The position numbers were made by a program, and so were the translations under genes. The notes under the pieces are model-generated. The model worked only from the letters and a program-made list of their open reading frames with translations, was not told the origin of the DNA and searched no databases. Below, piece by piece: positions 23,258 through 34,174 of a stretch of DNA of 35,042 nucleotides (position 1 is its first letter; each line of letters begins with the position of its first letter). This stretch comes from Phoronis australis. Taxonomy: Eukaryota; Phoronida; Phoronidae. Location: positions 1-35,042 of the forward strand of contig NMRA01001251.1 of assembly GCA_002633005.1 (NCBI GenBank), given 5' to 3'.

Positions 23258-23690
23258 TCTGTCAGTGATGTGATCTGTAAAAAGCAGATGAGAAAGTGAA
23301 GCACAACAAATTATTTATTTAATATTCTAAAATCTTGGAACCTTTCATTTCGTTAAAGGCGAAGGCAACCTTTTTCCATGTCATTTTGAGCTAAAATAAG
23401 GTTGGTTGGTTATCCTAGACATATTTTTCACTTAATTACAGCTTTTCGTAATTGTATTAATTACTCGTCCGCTTTTCCGGAAGTGACGTTTTAGGAGGCA
23501 AGCGCTTCCCGCCACTTGGTTTTGCGTTGAGCTTACTGTGCGAATCTGTTCTATTCTACTTTTGTTTTGTGCTATTTTTCACCAATTGTCGCCACCACTT
23601 TCCATCAGCGAGTATTCTGCGGCAAGATAGGTTAGTAGAGAACTCAACTGCGTTGGATTTAGGGATTGTTTAGTGTGTTGTAAGCTGAAA

Positions 23691-24530
23691 ATGGCTGGAG
23701 TCGGTGACCTGTATCACAGTGTGAGTGACGGAGACCTTGTTCACAGCAGTGGTGACGAGGAATTTTTTCACGAACANNNNNNNNNNNNNNNNNNNNNNNN
23801 NNNNNNNNNNNNNNNNNNNNNNNNNNNNNNNNNNNNNNNNNNNNNNNNNNNNNNNNNNNNNNNNNNNNNNNNNNNNNNNNNNNNNNNNNNNNNNNNNNNN
23901 NNNNNNNNNNNNNNNNNNNNNNNNNNNNNNNNNNNNNNNNNNNNNNNNNNNNNNNNNNNNNNNNNNNNNNNNNNNNNNNNNNNNNNNNNNNNNNNNNNNN
24001 NNNNNNNNNNNNNNNNNNNNNNNNNNNNNNNNNNNNNNNNNNNNNNNNNNNNNNNNNNNNNNNNNNNNNNNNNNNNNNNNNNNNNNNNNNNNNNNNNNNN
24101 NNNNNNNNNNNNNNNNNNNNNNNNNNNNNNNNNNNNNNNNNNNNNNNNNNNNNNNNNNNNNNNNNNNNNNNNNNNNNNNNNNNNNNNNNNNNNNNNNNNN
24201 NNNNNNNNNNNNNNNNNNNNNNNNNNNNNNNNNNNNNNNNNNNNNNNNNNNNNNNNNNNNNNNNNNNNNNNNNNNNNNNNNNNNNNNNNNNNNNNNNNNN
24301 NNNNNNNNNNNNNNNNNNNNNNNNNNNNNNNNNNNNNNNNNNNNNNNNNNNNNNNNNNNNNNNNNNNNNNNNNNNNNNNNNNNNNNNNNNNNNNNNNNNN
24401 NNNNNNNNNNNNNNNNNNNNNNNNNNNNNNNNNNNNNNNNNNNNNNNNNNNNNNNNNNNNNNNNNNNNNNNNNNNNNNNNNNNNNNNNNNAACGACGACG
24501 GAACTTAACACAACCGAGGTAGAACAATGA
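23691..24530 (+). CDS. Putative transposon-encoded ORF interrupted by an assembly gap
   Basis: The ATG at 23691 starts a readable N-terminus, MAGVGDLYHSVSDGDLVHSS followed by GDEEFFHE, acidic and Ser-rich. After the gap a frame ends ELNTTEVEQ and TGA at 24530. Both ends sit inside the transposon just within its TIRs. The two halves are in the same frame only if the 714 Ns are true to length, so their being one protein is an assumption. I do not recognise either end. The predicted length of 279 residues would be short for a transposase. Confidence 0.4.
   Translation: MAGVGDLYHSVSDGDLVHSSGDEEFFHEXXXXXXXXXXXXXXXXXXXXXXXXXXXXXXXXXXXXXXXXXXXXXXXXXXXXXXXXXXXXXXXXXXXXXXXXXXXXXXXXXXXXXXXXXXXXXXXXXXXXXXXXXXXXXXXXXXXXXXXXXXXXXXXXXXXXXXXXXXXXXXXXXXXXXXXXXXXXXXXXXXXXXXXXXXXXXXXXXXXXXXXXXXXXXXXXXXXXXXXXXXXXXXXXXXXXXXXXXXXXXXXXXXXXXXXXXXXXXXXTTTELNTTEVEQ
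23777..24490. other. Assembly gap (714 N)
   Basis: Run of N characters. It lies wholly inside the inverted-repeat element, as expected where a multicopy transposon could not be resolved. Any open frames reported across it are meaningless. Confidence 0.99.
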
Positions 24531-24734
24531 CTGACTCGGCAGCTCTCACAGTCAGACTATGTGAAAAGAAATTGGCGGGAAGCGCTTGCCTCCTAAAACG
24601 TCACTTCCGGAAAAGCGGACGAATAATTAATAAAATTACGAAAAGCTGTAATTAAGTGAAAAATATGTCTAGGATAACCAACCAACCTTATTTTAGCTCA
24701 AAATGACATGGAAAAAGGTTGCCTTCGCCTTTAA

Positions 24735-27700
24735 ACTTAATTTCACTCAAAAGTACCAAACAAACCTCTTAAAATTTCGTCACTAACAGACGATCGGATC
24801 ACAATAGTTTGTTTGAACTCTTTTGAAATGCTTGTTGACCAATACATCATTGTAATAGGCTAGCCTATGGTTTGACTCTTCAATAATTCCATAATAACTT
24901 GTCGAATAGTGCTGATGACATCATGCCAAGACAATGGAGCGTTTCTAGATTTAGTAATTAAAACTTTCATGAAATTGGAGCCCTTGTAGGTATGGGTACA
25001 TTGATTATCTATAGAATATTCCTTGAACAAATCCGATACGGTATACGCTGACCTAGGTCTTCTTTCTGGCGATATTTTGTAGACCATGGTCACCCGATTT
25101 GTGTACTCTGTGTATATTTTATAAGCCGAACATTTTGAGTATTATTTTTCCAGAGAGACTGTGGATGCTCTTCCCTGTAGTTGTTTTCTGTGGTATTTTG
25201 TAGACATTTTATTTTTATTTCACAGATATATATACTAGACATGCAAACTTCTATTTGAAGTTCTTCCTGTAGTACATAGTTTGATAAACAGTAGTTAGTA
25301 ACTGCATAGCAGCCCTAATATAAATCTTATTTTTTATGGTGTGTGACACTGTGCCTTTAGGATATTGGTACCTGGTCATTTCGGACAGGTCTGACACCTT
25401 CGCCTGTGAAAATTTACTTGTCCGCTTTTGTTTATGCCGTATTAAGAAGGGATTTTAATCAAGTTATTATTACTTCGTGTACGTCCTGTCTTCACAGTGA
25501 TTTGGAAAGTGATGCTCTGACTCTTATTATTTATAAACCTCACTTTTGTTCAAGAAGTGTGTTATGTTTGTAAAATTGTTTCACTTTCAATGAAATATTT
25601 TAAAACAACCCCCTTTCTTTTTTGTGATTGGTAATCGAATGTAACATCACCTCAATTTTTAAGCGGAAATTTTAAATCCAAATTTGCCTGCCTATTAACA
25701 GTTTCGCTATTCATGCTGTACTTAATTCGATATTAACCTTTACCTGCAGGTTAAAAGTTGATGTCTTACTTTGTGGAACTGTGATGAAAATTTAAAAATT
25801 TTGCCAACATGGTATCTCAATAACAGCTTATCGGAGTCAAATGTAGCAGACACTATGCTATCCATGTTGTTCTCTAGACTAAATGGGCTTTTCTTGAATA
25901 AGGTACCATCAAAAATTGAGGCTTTAATTAATGATTTTCATGAAAATATCGGTTTTCATCTTAAAAGCTGCATAAAATAAAAAGGATATTTTGAGATCTA
26001 TTCATGGATATTTGTATGGTACAAAATTTGTCCATGCTGATAATGCTAAATATCTTTCCAGCAACTTTGTTTCATTGCTAAATTTCAGTAAAAAACATAG
26101 TGCATTTGAAGACAGATTTGTGTTCAGTAGAAAATTAAATTATACTGTCTTTCTATTTCAGAAAACACGTAACTTTTCTGAGTACAATTGTGAAATTTTG
26201 CAGAAATTTTGACTAAAAGCACACATGGTTCCTGGTGAGATTATTTACCAGAAATTATCACAATGCTCTAGTATGCAAACTTATTGTTCCACCATCATAG
26301 CAACAGTTGTGAATGACCTCTTGACCCGAGCAAGTAGTTCCCTGAAAGTCAGTTATCTTCTGCTGCGCTGGACAATAGGTCACACACGGTGCATTAGGTT
26401 CCAATTAACAGAGGGGCAATAAACTTTTGGCAATAAAGTGTGCGCAAAACTGGCTGAATTTCACCAAGGTTTGTTGCGATATGAAATGCCACTGTGACCT
26501 CGATGGTTTAGACGCTTGTGACACAAAAATACTGTGCAAATAGAAATTGATGAGGACGGCTGAAACCGAGTACCTTCACCGATGGGTGTTCGTGTAGCCT
26601 ACTAAGCCGACTGGTAACGAACCGTGCAACTTCAACCTCCTGTTCAGTAACGCTAGGACCTCGCTAAAAAGAAAACTTCGCGAGATTACGTGAGATATTG
26701 CTGTGTATTTTAAATGAGATCACGTGACTTTGGCTAGATTTAAGCTAGGTTCTTGCGTAGGTCCTAGCGTTACTGCGTGGCGTGCGTTCAGAAACCACTA
26801 TGACCTACGCTAGGACCTACACGGCAGGGTCTCACGTCATCTCACGAAGTCTTGCTTTTTAGCGAGGACCCAGCGTTACTGAACCTAAAGTGAACGGGAG
26901 GCTGGTCGTCGACTTCAGAACTTCACAACTTAGACTTAGAGGCAATGCCTGGCATGTGGAATGTGGTTGCCAAACTTTCTGGGACATTGGTCGTGCTTGC
27001 AAACGGTATTTTTGAAGATTTTAAAAGTACATACCATAATTATTACCCATTCAAAATGCAACAGTTACTTTTTACTCAAAACTTGAAGTCAACAGCTCAA
27101 CTTCCAGATCTCCTGTCCAAACTGACCGACTTCCGATTCCTCCTCCGATAGATGTCGCTGTGTACGATGGATGGTGAGATGCGACATCTATTGTACAGAT
27201 GTACTGGTCCGCGGCGTTCCCAACTGAAGGCATGATTATTCTGCTGTTCACGACTCCAACGGAGATCTCTGCTTTGGTGCGTGTTTGTTTAAATCGAGTC
27301 AGTGGGATGGAATTTTTAAGTTCACCATTTTTCAAAAAAGGAATCCGCTAACTGAGCCGACAGCGCCGACGTCGCGGCCGGATTTACTGAAGGGCGTTTT
27401 GACTTGGGTACGTGCTCCGGTCTCGTCCTTACACTACAAGACCGAGGGCGAGGCTGAAATTGTTGGAAGCGGTAGTTTTTTCCTTGTTTAGCTTTTTTCC
27501 GAAGGCCGCCGGGAACTGACCAACCACATGCTTTACGTACAGATACTTTTAATCAGGGACAGGTCAAATAAGAATTTTTTCGATCTCCAGGCCCGGGCTA
27601 CTGGGTGCCAAATTCATTTCACGTGATGGTTTTAGTCCGTGCGAAAAGTACATTAATTTTTTTAAAACTCGTAATTTGGTCTTGAAAACTGTACCGTTTG

Positions 27701-29489
27701 TCGTGTGCTAGTAATGTGTTTCGTGTTTAAACCATAGGCAATAATAAACTACTTTACTTTTGAGGCCAGAATATTTTCAATTTTTAATTCATAGTTGGTG
27801 GTTAACTTCAGTGAAATATTGCTCCCGCCCACATCGCTACCTTAACACATGTGGAATTAAGTTTAAATTGTAATTCTGTCAATCTGAGTAAGTAGTGTTG
27901 TGTTGTATGTCAATTTTTGCTTTGCCAGGTGGTGTATGGTGGCACAATTTTTGTTTTGGCAGGTGTGCCTGGAATAGTCATCCTCTGAACTAGACAGAAC
28001 TTTTTCTCAGTGTTGTCAGTATAGCTACGCTGTCTAGGATCACACTTCTCTATAAATTCTCTGTTGTTTTGGTAACTATGCCTCGACACCATATTATCCA
28101 ACTCGACACAGTTTTGTGTTGTTTTGGCTGCTATGTCTAAAATCCTCCTCGACTCGAAAAATTTTTTTAAATTAGGCTCATGCATGCACTGTCGTAGAAG
28201 TTTACACAATTCACACATAGAATTGAGCCAGTACATTATGCAACGCGATACAAACTTGATAACTATACGAGGCCTTGTTTATACAATAAATAATTTGAAA
28301 TTAGTGTTCACTTATAAACCATAGCTGGAGCCTAAATTCAGACTAAAATTAGCGGCGCATCAACATCAAAGTATGGGTTCAAAATCCAAGTCAAAGCAAA
28401 ATAATGGGTTACCGAAAAGTACAACTAATGCACCTATACAAAAATCGATTCCTATTGGTCAATTTTGCGGGACTCGCATTCCAGAACATATGAAGAAGCA
28501 TGAATTCGGATATGTGTGAACTCCGGTCAAAATATGGCATTCTTTATTCATGACGTTTGTTGCAGCATTTCACTAAGTTGATGCTGCCGAAATGTCCTGC
28601 AAGGCGAATGTGTCATTCATCTAGCGTCTAGTAATTTGTTGTTATTGAGATGTATTTATTTTCCTTTATTTTATTTGTTGCTTACTCTAAATAGCTTCTT
28701 CCTTAAAGTTGACCGCGTCAACTGTTCACAGAAGCACGTTCGGATCAGTACTAAATGTGTACATGTACATGTAGTCCGTCATTGCAAACTTAAAAGTATA
28801 CATAACCCATTTGGCCTATTGACAGATACTAAGTACGGCTTCAACTTCTTTAAAATGAAGCAAAACTGTGTTACTGTTGTCAACGCTCAAAGTTTGGAGC
28901 AATTAAAGTACTGCTTAACTGGCATGTGTGACAAACGCTTTAGCCCTTTTAAAAGACGACTGTCTGGGAAGAACTTCTAGGGTTTAGTGCCTTTTGGATT
29001 ATCCGCTCGTATAACATCATTTTACGTTATATCTCGTCAAGCCCTAAAATGGATCGGGTAATGTCAAAACTCAAAGTTGAAAGACTAGATTTTGAATTCT
29101 TACCAAAATCCAAAGTTAGACTTCAAAACCAGTTCCTTGGACTCTAACTGGCTGAAACGTGGAGTTTGAACTCTAACCGCAAAAGGATATCGAGAATTCA
29201 AGTTCAATGACTGACTTTTGGGATTAGGCAATTTTTGCGAGCCGTACATGTATACTGTACGTTCGTCAAGATTATGCCGATGAAATAATGCATTGGTCTC
29301 CGCGAATGCCCGCGAGACTATACACATGCCTGTACTGGAAAACGACTTGAAACGTGCAGATGGTTAAAAGCATGGTACATAAAACCACTTCAAGTTGGTA
29401 ATCTTGTGTTCTCAAATTTCTAAAACGATTTATAATAACCTCAAACTTTATAATGTTATCAAAATGCGCATGTAAAAATGCTTCTGTTG
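24735..29489. other. Intergenic region without a supported gene
   Basis: The left part (25100-26250) is AT-rich, with short frames I cannot relate to any family. 26643-26883 is an inverted-repeat element. 27330-27480 is locally CpG-rich and could hold a first exon or promoter, but nothing there is decisive. 28750-28775 carries two overlapping TACATGTA octamers. The stretch should include upstream exon(s) or the promoter of the mTERF gene, which I could not locate. Confidence 0.5.
26643..26883. mobile_element. Compound inverted-repeat (foldback/MITE-like) element, 241 bp
   Basis: The left end TTCAGTAACGCTAGGACCTC, then GCTAAAAAG, is inverted at the right end (26840-26883) as CTTTTTAGCGAGGACC and CAGCGTTACTGAA. 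A second, inner inverted pair (TAGGTCCTAGCG near 26759 and CGCTAGGACCTA near 26808) repeats the same CGCTAGGACCT core. So four arms share one motif and the whole can fold back. There is no coding capacity and no target duplication was identified. Confidence 0.8.
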
Positions 29490-29814
29490 TTAGAATGGCC
29501 GCCTGGCATACTCCCAAAGCGGAATTCCAGACATAACACCTTTGCAAAATGTCCGTCTGTAAAATTCGTAAAATAACACAAGGAAAATGAAGAAAACAAA
29601 TCCTTTTAACGCGTTGATTTCAAAATAGCAAGGTGTCCATCTTTTTGGAATTTCCCTCACGGTAACTCCAGCCGATGACGTCATCATTCTGTTGTTTGGT
29701 CTGTCGACAGTCATGGAACACGAGGACATGAATCTCCGCGGAAAGTCTGGCAACTTTAGCGATTCATCGATGTATTTGTGCACAGCATTGTAGTCATAGC
29801 CAGACGTAATGTTC
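29490..29814 (-). CDS. Last exon of an unidentified membrane protein (partial gene)
   Basis: Strong minus-strand acceptor TTGATTTTTTTTCAG, then 325 nt open to a TAA; the first base completes a codon. It encodes 107 residues, including SGYDYNAVHKYIDESLKLP, DFPRRFMSSCSMTVDRP and VREIPKRWTPCYFEIN. A hydrophobic segment GFVFFIFLVLFYEFY (about residues 73-87) follows, with basic flanks and an IPLWEYARRPF tail. The composition and acceptor look like genuine coding sequence, and one C-terminal membrane pass is likely. I do not recognise the family. Upstream exons on the minus strand were not found to the right edge, so they are either hidden in the repeat region or outside. No close AATAAA was found. 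Confidence 0.5.
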
Positions 29815-30082
29815 CTGAAAAAAAAATCAAATGTGCCGTATCGTTCCAGTGGACGTGATCAAATAGGAGATAAATAATCCTTACATAAATACAAACTATG
29901 CGTGTACAAAAAAGTTGTGCCTTTGACGTAAATGAACGGAAAACTATGGAACCAATGAGCCGATGATTAGTTGTGAAAAGGCACACACGTCCCGTAATAG
30001 ACCGGGATCCCAGAGCTTTTTTGGGCATGAAAAGGTAACCAATTTTCTTTGGTGCCACAGTGCTCTATGGGTATCCTGATGC

Positions 30083-30957
30083 TTGGAAATGGCCGTCTGG
30101 CAGGTTCAATCTGGTGGGTGTGGTCAGGGGAGCCAAGAGAATTACACTCAAAAGTTGAGCTAGATCAACTTTTCTGGTAACCACTTAAAACTGCCTTCAA
30201 TACCTGCTACGTCATCCGTTGTATCAAACTTGGTCATCGCCAGACAATTTCAGTGGTGGGGAGTACCCGCCAGACGAACATATACAGGGTGCAAAAATTG
30301 AGCTAGATCAATCCAAGAGGTAACCGCTTGAAACCAGTCTCAAAATATTCATCGTAAGCCCAGGTATCACGAATGAACACTGCCAGACAAATCTAGTGGT
30401 GGGTTACCCCCGGCAGACACGACCAAATACCTGAACTGAGCTAGATCAACCCATCAGGTAACCGTTTGAAACCAATTGCACGATGTTCAGCATCACTGAA
30501 CATGGCACAACAGTTAGATGCCAGACAATTTCAGTGGTGGGGTGGCCCTGCCAGACGATTATCAAAAAGGGTTAAAAATTGAGCTAGATCAACCCAACAG
30601 GTAACCGCCTAAAACCAGTTCCAAAATATTCACCGTAAGTCCAGGTATCACGAATAAACACTGCCAGACAAATCTAGTGGTGGGTTAGCCCCGCCAGACA
30701 CGACCAAATACGTGAATTGAGCTAGATCAACCCAAGAGGTAACTACATGAAACCAGTTGCAAAATATTCGCCGGAAGCCAAGGTATTAAGAATAAATACT
30801 ACCAGACAAATATAGTGGTGGATTATCCTCGCCAGACACGCCCAAGTACCTGAGTTGAGCTAGATCAACCCACCAGGAAACCGCTCGAAACCAATCGCCC
30901 GATTTTCAGCATCATTGCACGTGGCAAAACAGTTAGATGCCTCCATCAGACAAATAA
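30083..30957 (+). repeat. Tandem array of a 138/143-bp unit, six copies
   Basis: The core GAGCTAGATCAACCC recurs at 30157, 30300, 30438, 30581, 30719 and 30857 (spacings 143, 138, 143, 138, 138). Each unit starts GCCAGACAA, continues through a GTGGTGGG stretch and a second GCCAGAC, then the core, GGTAACCGC and GAAACCA. Two unit types differ at their ends: one ends CACGAATAAACACT-like, the other AACAGTTAGAT. Their order gives a partial higher-order pattern. The first copy is the most diverged. No coding potential. Confidence 0.92.
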
Positions 30958-31328
30958 AGAATCGAAACAAAATTGATTATAAGCGCATTCACGCTGAATA
31001 AGCATCACAATCAGGAACCAGGCACTTCAATTTTCAATAGAGCCACTACATGTAAGTCTGTACGACATAGGTCACCGCACAAGGTGAGAGATTTTTGTCA
31101 GCAAGTTTATGTCAGGGCATGAAAACCAGAAAAATCGCGCCTGAGGTTGGAGCGACTTCACAAGTCCATGCGAAAACAGCGGATTACTCCACATAATTCA
31201 CTATTAAAAACAAAACCTAAAAACCCGTCCAAGACGGATATCACATTGAGTTTGCACTAATTTCCATTGTTCGCTGTCGTATTTTAAAAGTCGAAACTGC
31301 GTCCTTTTGTTTTCGGACGAGTCATTTG

Positions 31329-31823
31329 ATGCAACTGCTAAAAGGAATAATAACCAAAATTCCATCTTTTGCTGTCGCCTGCGTTATGTTTGCGCGCCAT
31401 CTACCTTCATTTCACACAGTGATTAGTGGCAAATTTGGCAAAACTGGTCAGTTTTGGGCAATCTTTGTCTTTCTCATAAACCGAGCCCACAGAGAACTAC
31501 AGAGATGCGTCAAGAACAATGACTTCAGTGGCTATATCAACATTTTCCCGACTACGCTAGCTGTATTCTTTGCCCTGAACCGCCCAAACTACGCCAGATG
31601 GGGAACATTGTTTTACAAAAAGTTGAAATTAGCAAACCCAATATTACGTGAAGCGCTAGAAAACGGTGCGTTCTCAGTGCTACGTACGAGGAAGAACTTC
31701 AATAGATCGGCTGTTAACCTCTCTTTGAAACAGTTTGTATTTTTTATGTTTGATATAGTGTTCTCCAAAAAGGCTGAAAACACCTCTGCGGCACATGATA
31801 TTGGGTACGTATGGTCGTGTTAG
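31329..31823 (+). pseudogene. Fragment of a transposon-type gene with an NYARWG motif
   Basis: The open frame from the ATG at 31329 to TAG holds a block FWAIFVFLINRAHREL ... FFALNRPNYARWG ... ALENGAFSVLRTRKNFNRS. From memory, an NYARW/NYARYG block after a helical segment, followed by a GxFSV...R..F.R motif and a LEQT-like end, is typical of a large family of multicopy uncharacterised proteins in cnidarian, mollusc and lancelet genomes, most likely mobile-element encoded. Here the similarity stops near 31738 (SLKQ, then FVFFMF and an unrelated tail). The upstream part before about 31430 is also not family-like. I therefore read it as a broken 3' portion of a longer gene. The family attribution is moderate and the decay is inferred. 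Confidence 0.5.
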
Positions 31824-32206
31824 ATTTCGTGGAAACTATCAAAGCTGTAACGTAGATAAAAAATTCTGTTCATGTTGCGAATATGTTATTCACAACTAAT
31901 TCGTGGGTATAACGAGTCCTATTACTTTTTCATTTTATTTAGATTGGCAATCATTTCACAGATATGCAGGCAATGGAACTGTTCGCTTTTTGTTTTCATA
32001 GTGAATATAAAACACGTTCGAATTCATTATTCATAGATGTACATAGTGCTCAGCCACCGTGGCGACGGACCCGGGCATCCACATTGGGGAAGGGGGTATC
32101 CAACCACTATGTATAATATTTTTGGAAATAGTGACTGAATTGCAGTTGAATTAAATAAAGAATCTAGTTTATGCTTCACCTTTTTTACTTTTATTAATAA
32201 TAGTAC

Positions 32207-32285
32207 AGGCTCATAGCCAGTAGCCGGGGGGAGGGTTCCGGGGGGGTTCGATCGAACCCCCGACCCCGCTGAAAAGATCCAACCC
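32207..32285. mobile_element. DNA-transposon end (GC-run type)
   Basis: CAGGCTCATAGCCAGTAGCC is followed by G runs and then by a short palindrome GGGGGTTCGATCGAACCCCC. It resembles ends of hAT-like non-autonomous elements (CAGG...GTAGCCAG). An inverted partner of the first ~18 bp lies near 34742-34760. Confidence 0.4.
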
Positions 32286-33159
32286 CCAGCATATTCGTTA
32301 AAGATAGGGTTTAATTGGACAATAACAACAAAATTGTTGCAGCTACTGGTGCTAACTGCAATGATAACTAAGTTAGCAATAATTTTGAATTCGCTTCTGA
32401 TTCAAACCGCGTCACGTGGCGTCGGACCGAACTCGGCAAACTTCGCCCAAGTGCAGCTGTTTGTGTAGATGACAGGATAACATTGTGCATACGATAAGAG
32501 GAGGCTTTATGTTATTCATAAACCACGCGCGTGGTGGCTAAAACAAAGGGTAACAAGTGAGTCCAGAAGTTAATGTCTATACCTAAGCATAGAAGTCTAG
32601 CCCAAAGACCTAAGTAAGCTTCATGTTAATGTAAATAACAACGAGAGAACTCCCAAAAAGTAGTGCGGAGTGAATGCTTTAAACTCGGCCAAGAAACAAA
32701 ACAGCAGAAAAATTGAGATTTGTTTTTCTGCTGTTTTTGGTTTAATTGCAACCATAGTACGGTAGAAGTGTAGGCATTTTCAAATTTTGAATTGAAAGTG
32801 ATCGCCAAATATGCAAATATGTTGTTCAACCAGTGTCCACTTTGATTGTTGATTGATGGATTGACATGCATGCGTGTACACCTTTGAACGTTTCTGTTCT
32901 TTTAAATTCAGTACATGCTGACAGTAAGTTCATTATAGGCAGTCCACCGTCGTGCTAAAAGCCAGACCTTCAACTACTGTGTTTTCTTGCACTGAGAATA
33001 CACGGTTGAGCATTTTCACGTTATGATGGAAAGGTAGGCAGAGACCTCAACTTTGGTCAATGAAAATCTTCTCTAGTCAATCAATGTCAATGGTGCACAA
33101 CCCTGCAGACTTCATACGAGCCACAAACTAGATGGAAAAGATTTCCATGGTTCCATGTC

Positions 33160-33270
33160 ACTATGACGAAGGTTCAACACTTCGAAGCTCCAGTACTCAA
33201 AATGCCCATTACTCCGAAGGTTTGTTATCTTCTAAAGATCACTACTTTGAATTTCCACTATTCCAAGCCC
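33160..33270 (+). repeat. Degenerate short-unit minisatellite, arm 1
   Basis: Units resembling CACTACTTCGAAGGTT recur about every 12-17 bp: GAAGGTTCAACACTTCGAAG, CCATTACTCCGAAGG, CACTACTTTGAA, CACTATTCCAAG. The same unit recurs inverted at 34175-34305. Confidence 0.5.
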
Positions 33271-33589
33271 TGGGCCCGGTCCCAATCTTTGTACTCAAAA
33301 CGAACTGGAAATTATTTTTGGCAATTTCTCTGCTCCTTTTGTGCGAACTCAAGAGAAGTGGTTATCAGATTGTACTCGAATAATTACAGTTCATGCATAT
33401 GAGTTTCTAGTCCAAGTTAGCACTTAAAAACCCTTATGTGCGTGCTACAAACTCGAGTAAAAACTCGAAATTTCGAATTTAAACTCAAACTTTTAGCTTT
33501 AATGTTGGATTTGTCAACTGCAAACTAGGACTAATCAATCATCCACGTAAGTCATTATGTATTCGAGTATTGAGTAATGGACACTTATC

Positions 33590-33660
33590 TTGAGTTCGCA
33601 AAGAGTAGATTAAAAAATGCCAAACATTGTTTCGAGTTCCATTTCGAGTAAAAAGATTCG
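33590..33660 (+). repeat. Dispersed repeat, copy 2
   Basis: Shares the ordered blocks GAGTTCGC, AGTAGATTAAAAAATG and ATTTCGAGTAAA with 13330-13400. No coding content. Confidence 0.5.
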
Positions 33661-34174
33661 AGACAGTTCCCAGAATTCCGACAGTTCACTTCTTTGGTTG
33701 TGTGATCACGACTCATTCTCTAGCAGAGACAACATCTGGGCCACGGCTGCGGCGACCAAGGGCGGTTTCAAATTTAAGAAGACTAAATGGGACTCCCTGA
33801 CTTCGTGAGGACTGGCAGGGACAGGGTGGCCTAGTAACTTCATTTAATTTCGACCAGGCTGTGTGCGTCGCCCTGCGATTCGATCTTGACATGGATTTGA
33901 TGAATTGTGTCATGGCTGATAATTCATCAGTATTCTTACTTCATATCATTTTAAAATGCAAGTGCGTACTCATTTTAAGACATGCGGGCAATTTCGCATG
34001 TGCATGAAATCTGACTACCGTTTCTGGTTGTGCTGGCCAGCTGGAGACGGTGGTCACTGTCTACATAAAACCCAAAGTGTTTTAGTGCCCGGGCGTTGTT
34101 TTCGGTATAGGTGCATCTAATAGCCGAAACATCGTTTATTTTATAATTTAAAAGTTTAAAAATTACATCTGAGT

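Larger units (their letters stand above)
23353..24734. mobile_element. TTAA-flanked DNA transposon with 158-bp terminal inverted repeats (Kolobok- or piggyBac-like)
   Basis: Left TIR 23357-23514 and right TIR 24573-24730 are inverted copies of 158 bp with only two mismatches by eye. Both start AGGCGAAGGCAACC and are bordered by TTAA (23353-23356 and 24731-24734), the target duplication of piggyBac and Kolobok elements. The ends are not the CCC-type usual for piggyBac. AGG-type ends fit Kolobok better, as an inference. The interior is mostly an N gap (23777-24490), so the enzyme cannot be read. High TIR identity implies a recent insertion. Confidence 0.85.

Noticed and set aside
23670-24530. 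Long frames on both strands spanning the N gap
   Set aside because: Their length is made of unknown bases. Only the outer readable ends of the plus-strand frame from 23691 are kept, with low confidence.
24860-25093. Minus-strand frame of 77 codons upstream of the transposon, considered as the missing first exon of the mTERF gene
   Set aside because: It ends in its own stop with no suitable donor seen, and its content (for example PERRPRSAYTVSDLF) matches nothing I know. Not enough to call.
25771-26212. Two consecutive plus-strand frames of about 70 codons in AT-rich DNA
   Set aside because: They are in different frames and no domain is recognisable. The sequence composition alone can give such frames.
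27285-27491. CpG-rich short frame, possible first exon
   Set aside because: No donor in a good position and no similarity that I recognise. It may be a promoter-proximal region but cannot be supported.
27910-28236. 108-codon minus-strand frame
   Set aside because: Composition and lack of any motif give no support. No acceptor or donor of quality borders it.
30083-30957. CRISPR-like array
   Set aside because: Units are 138-143 bp and diverge along their whole length, with no constant-repeat/unique-spacer pattern, and this is an animal genome. It is a satellite-like tandem array.
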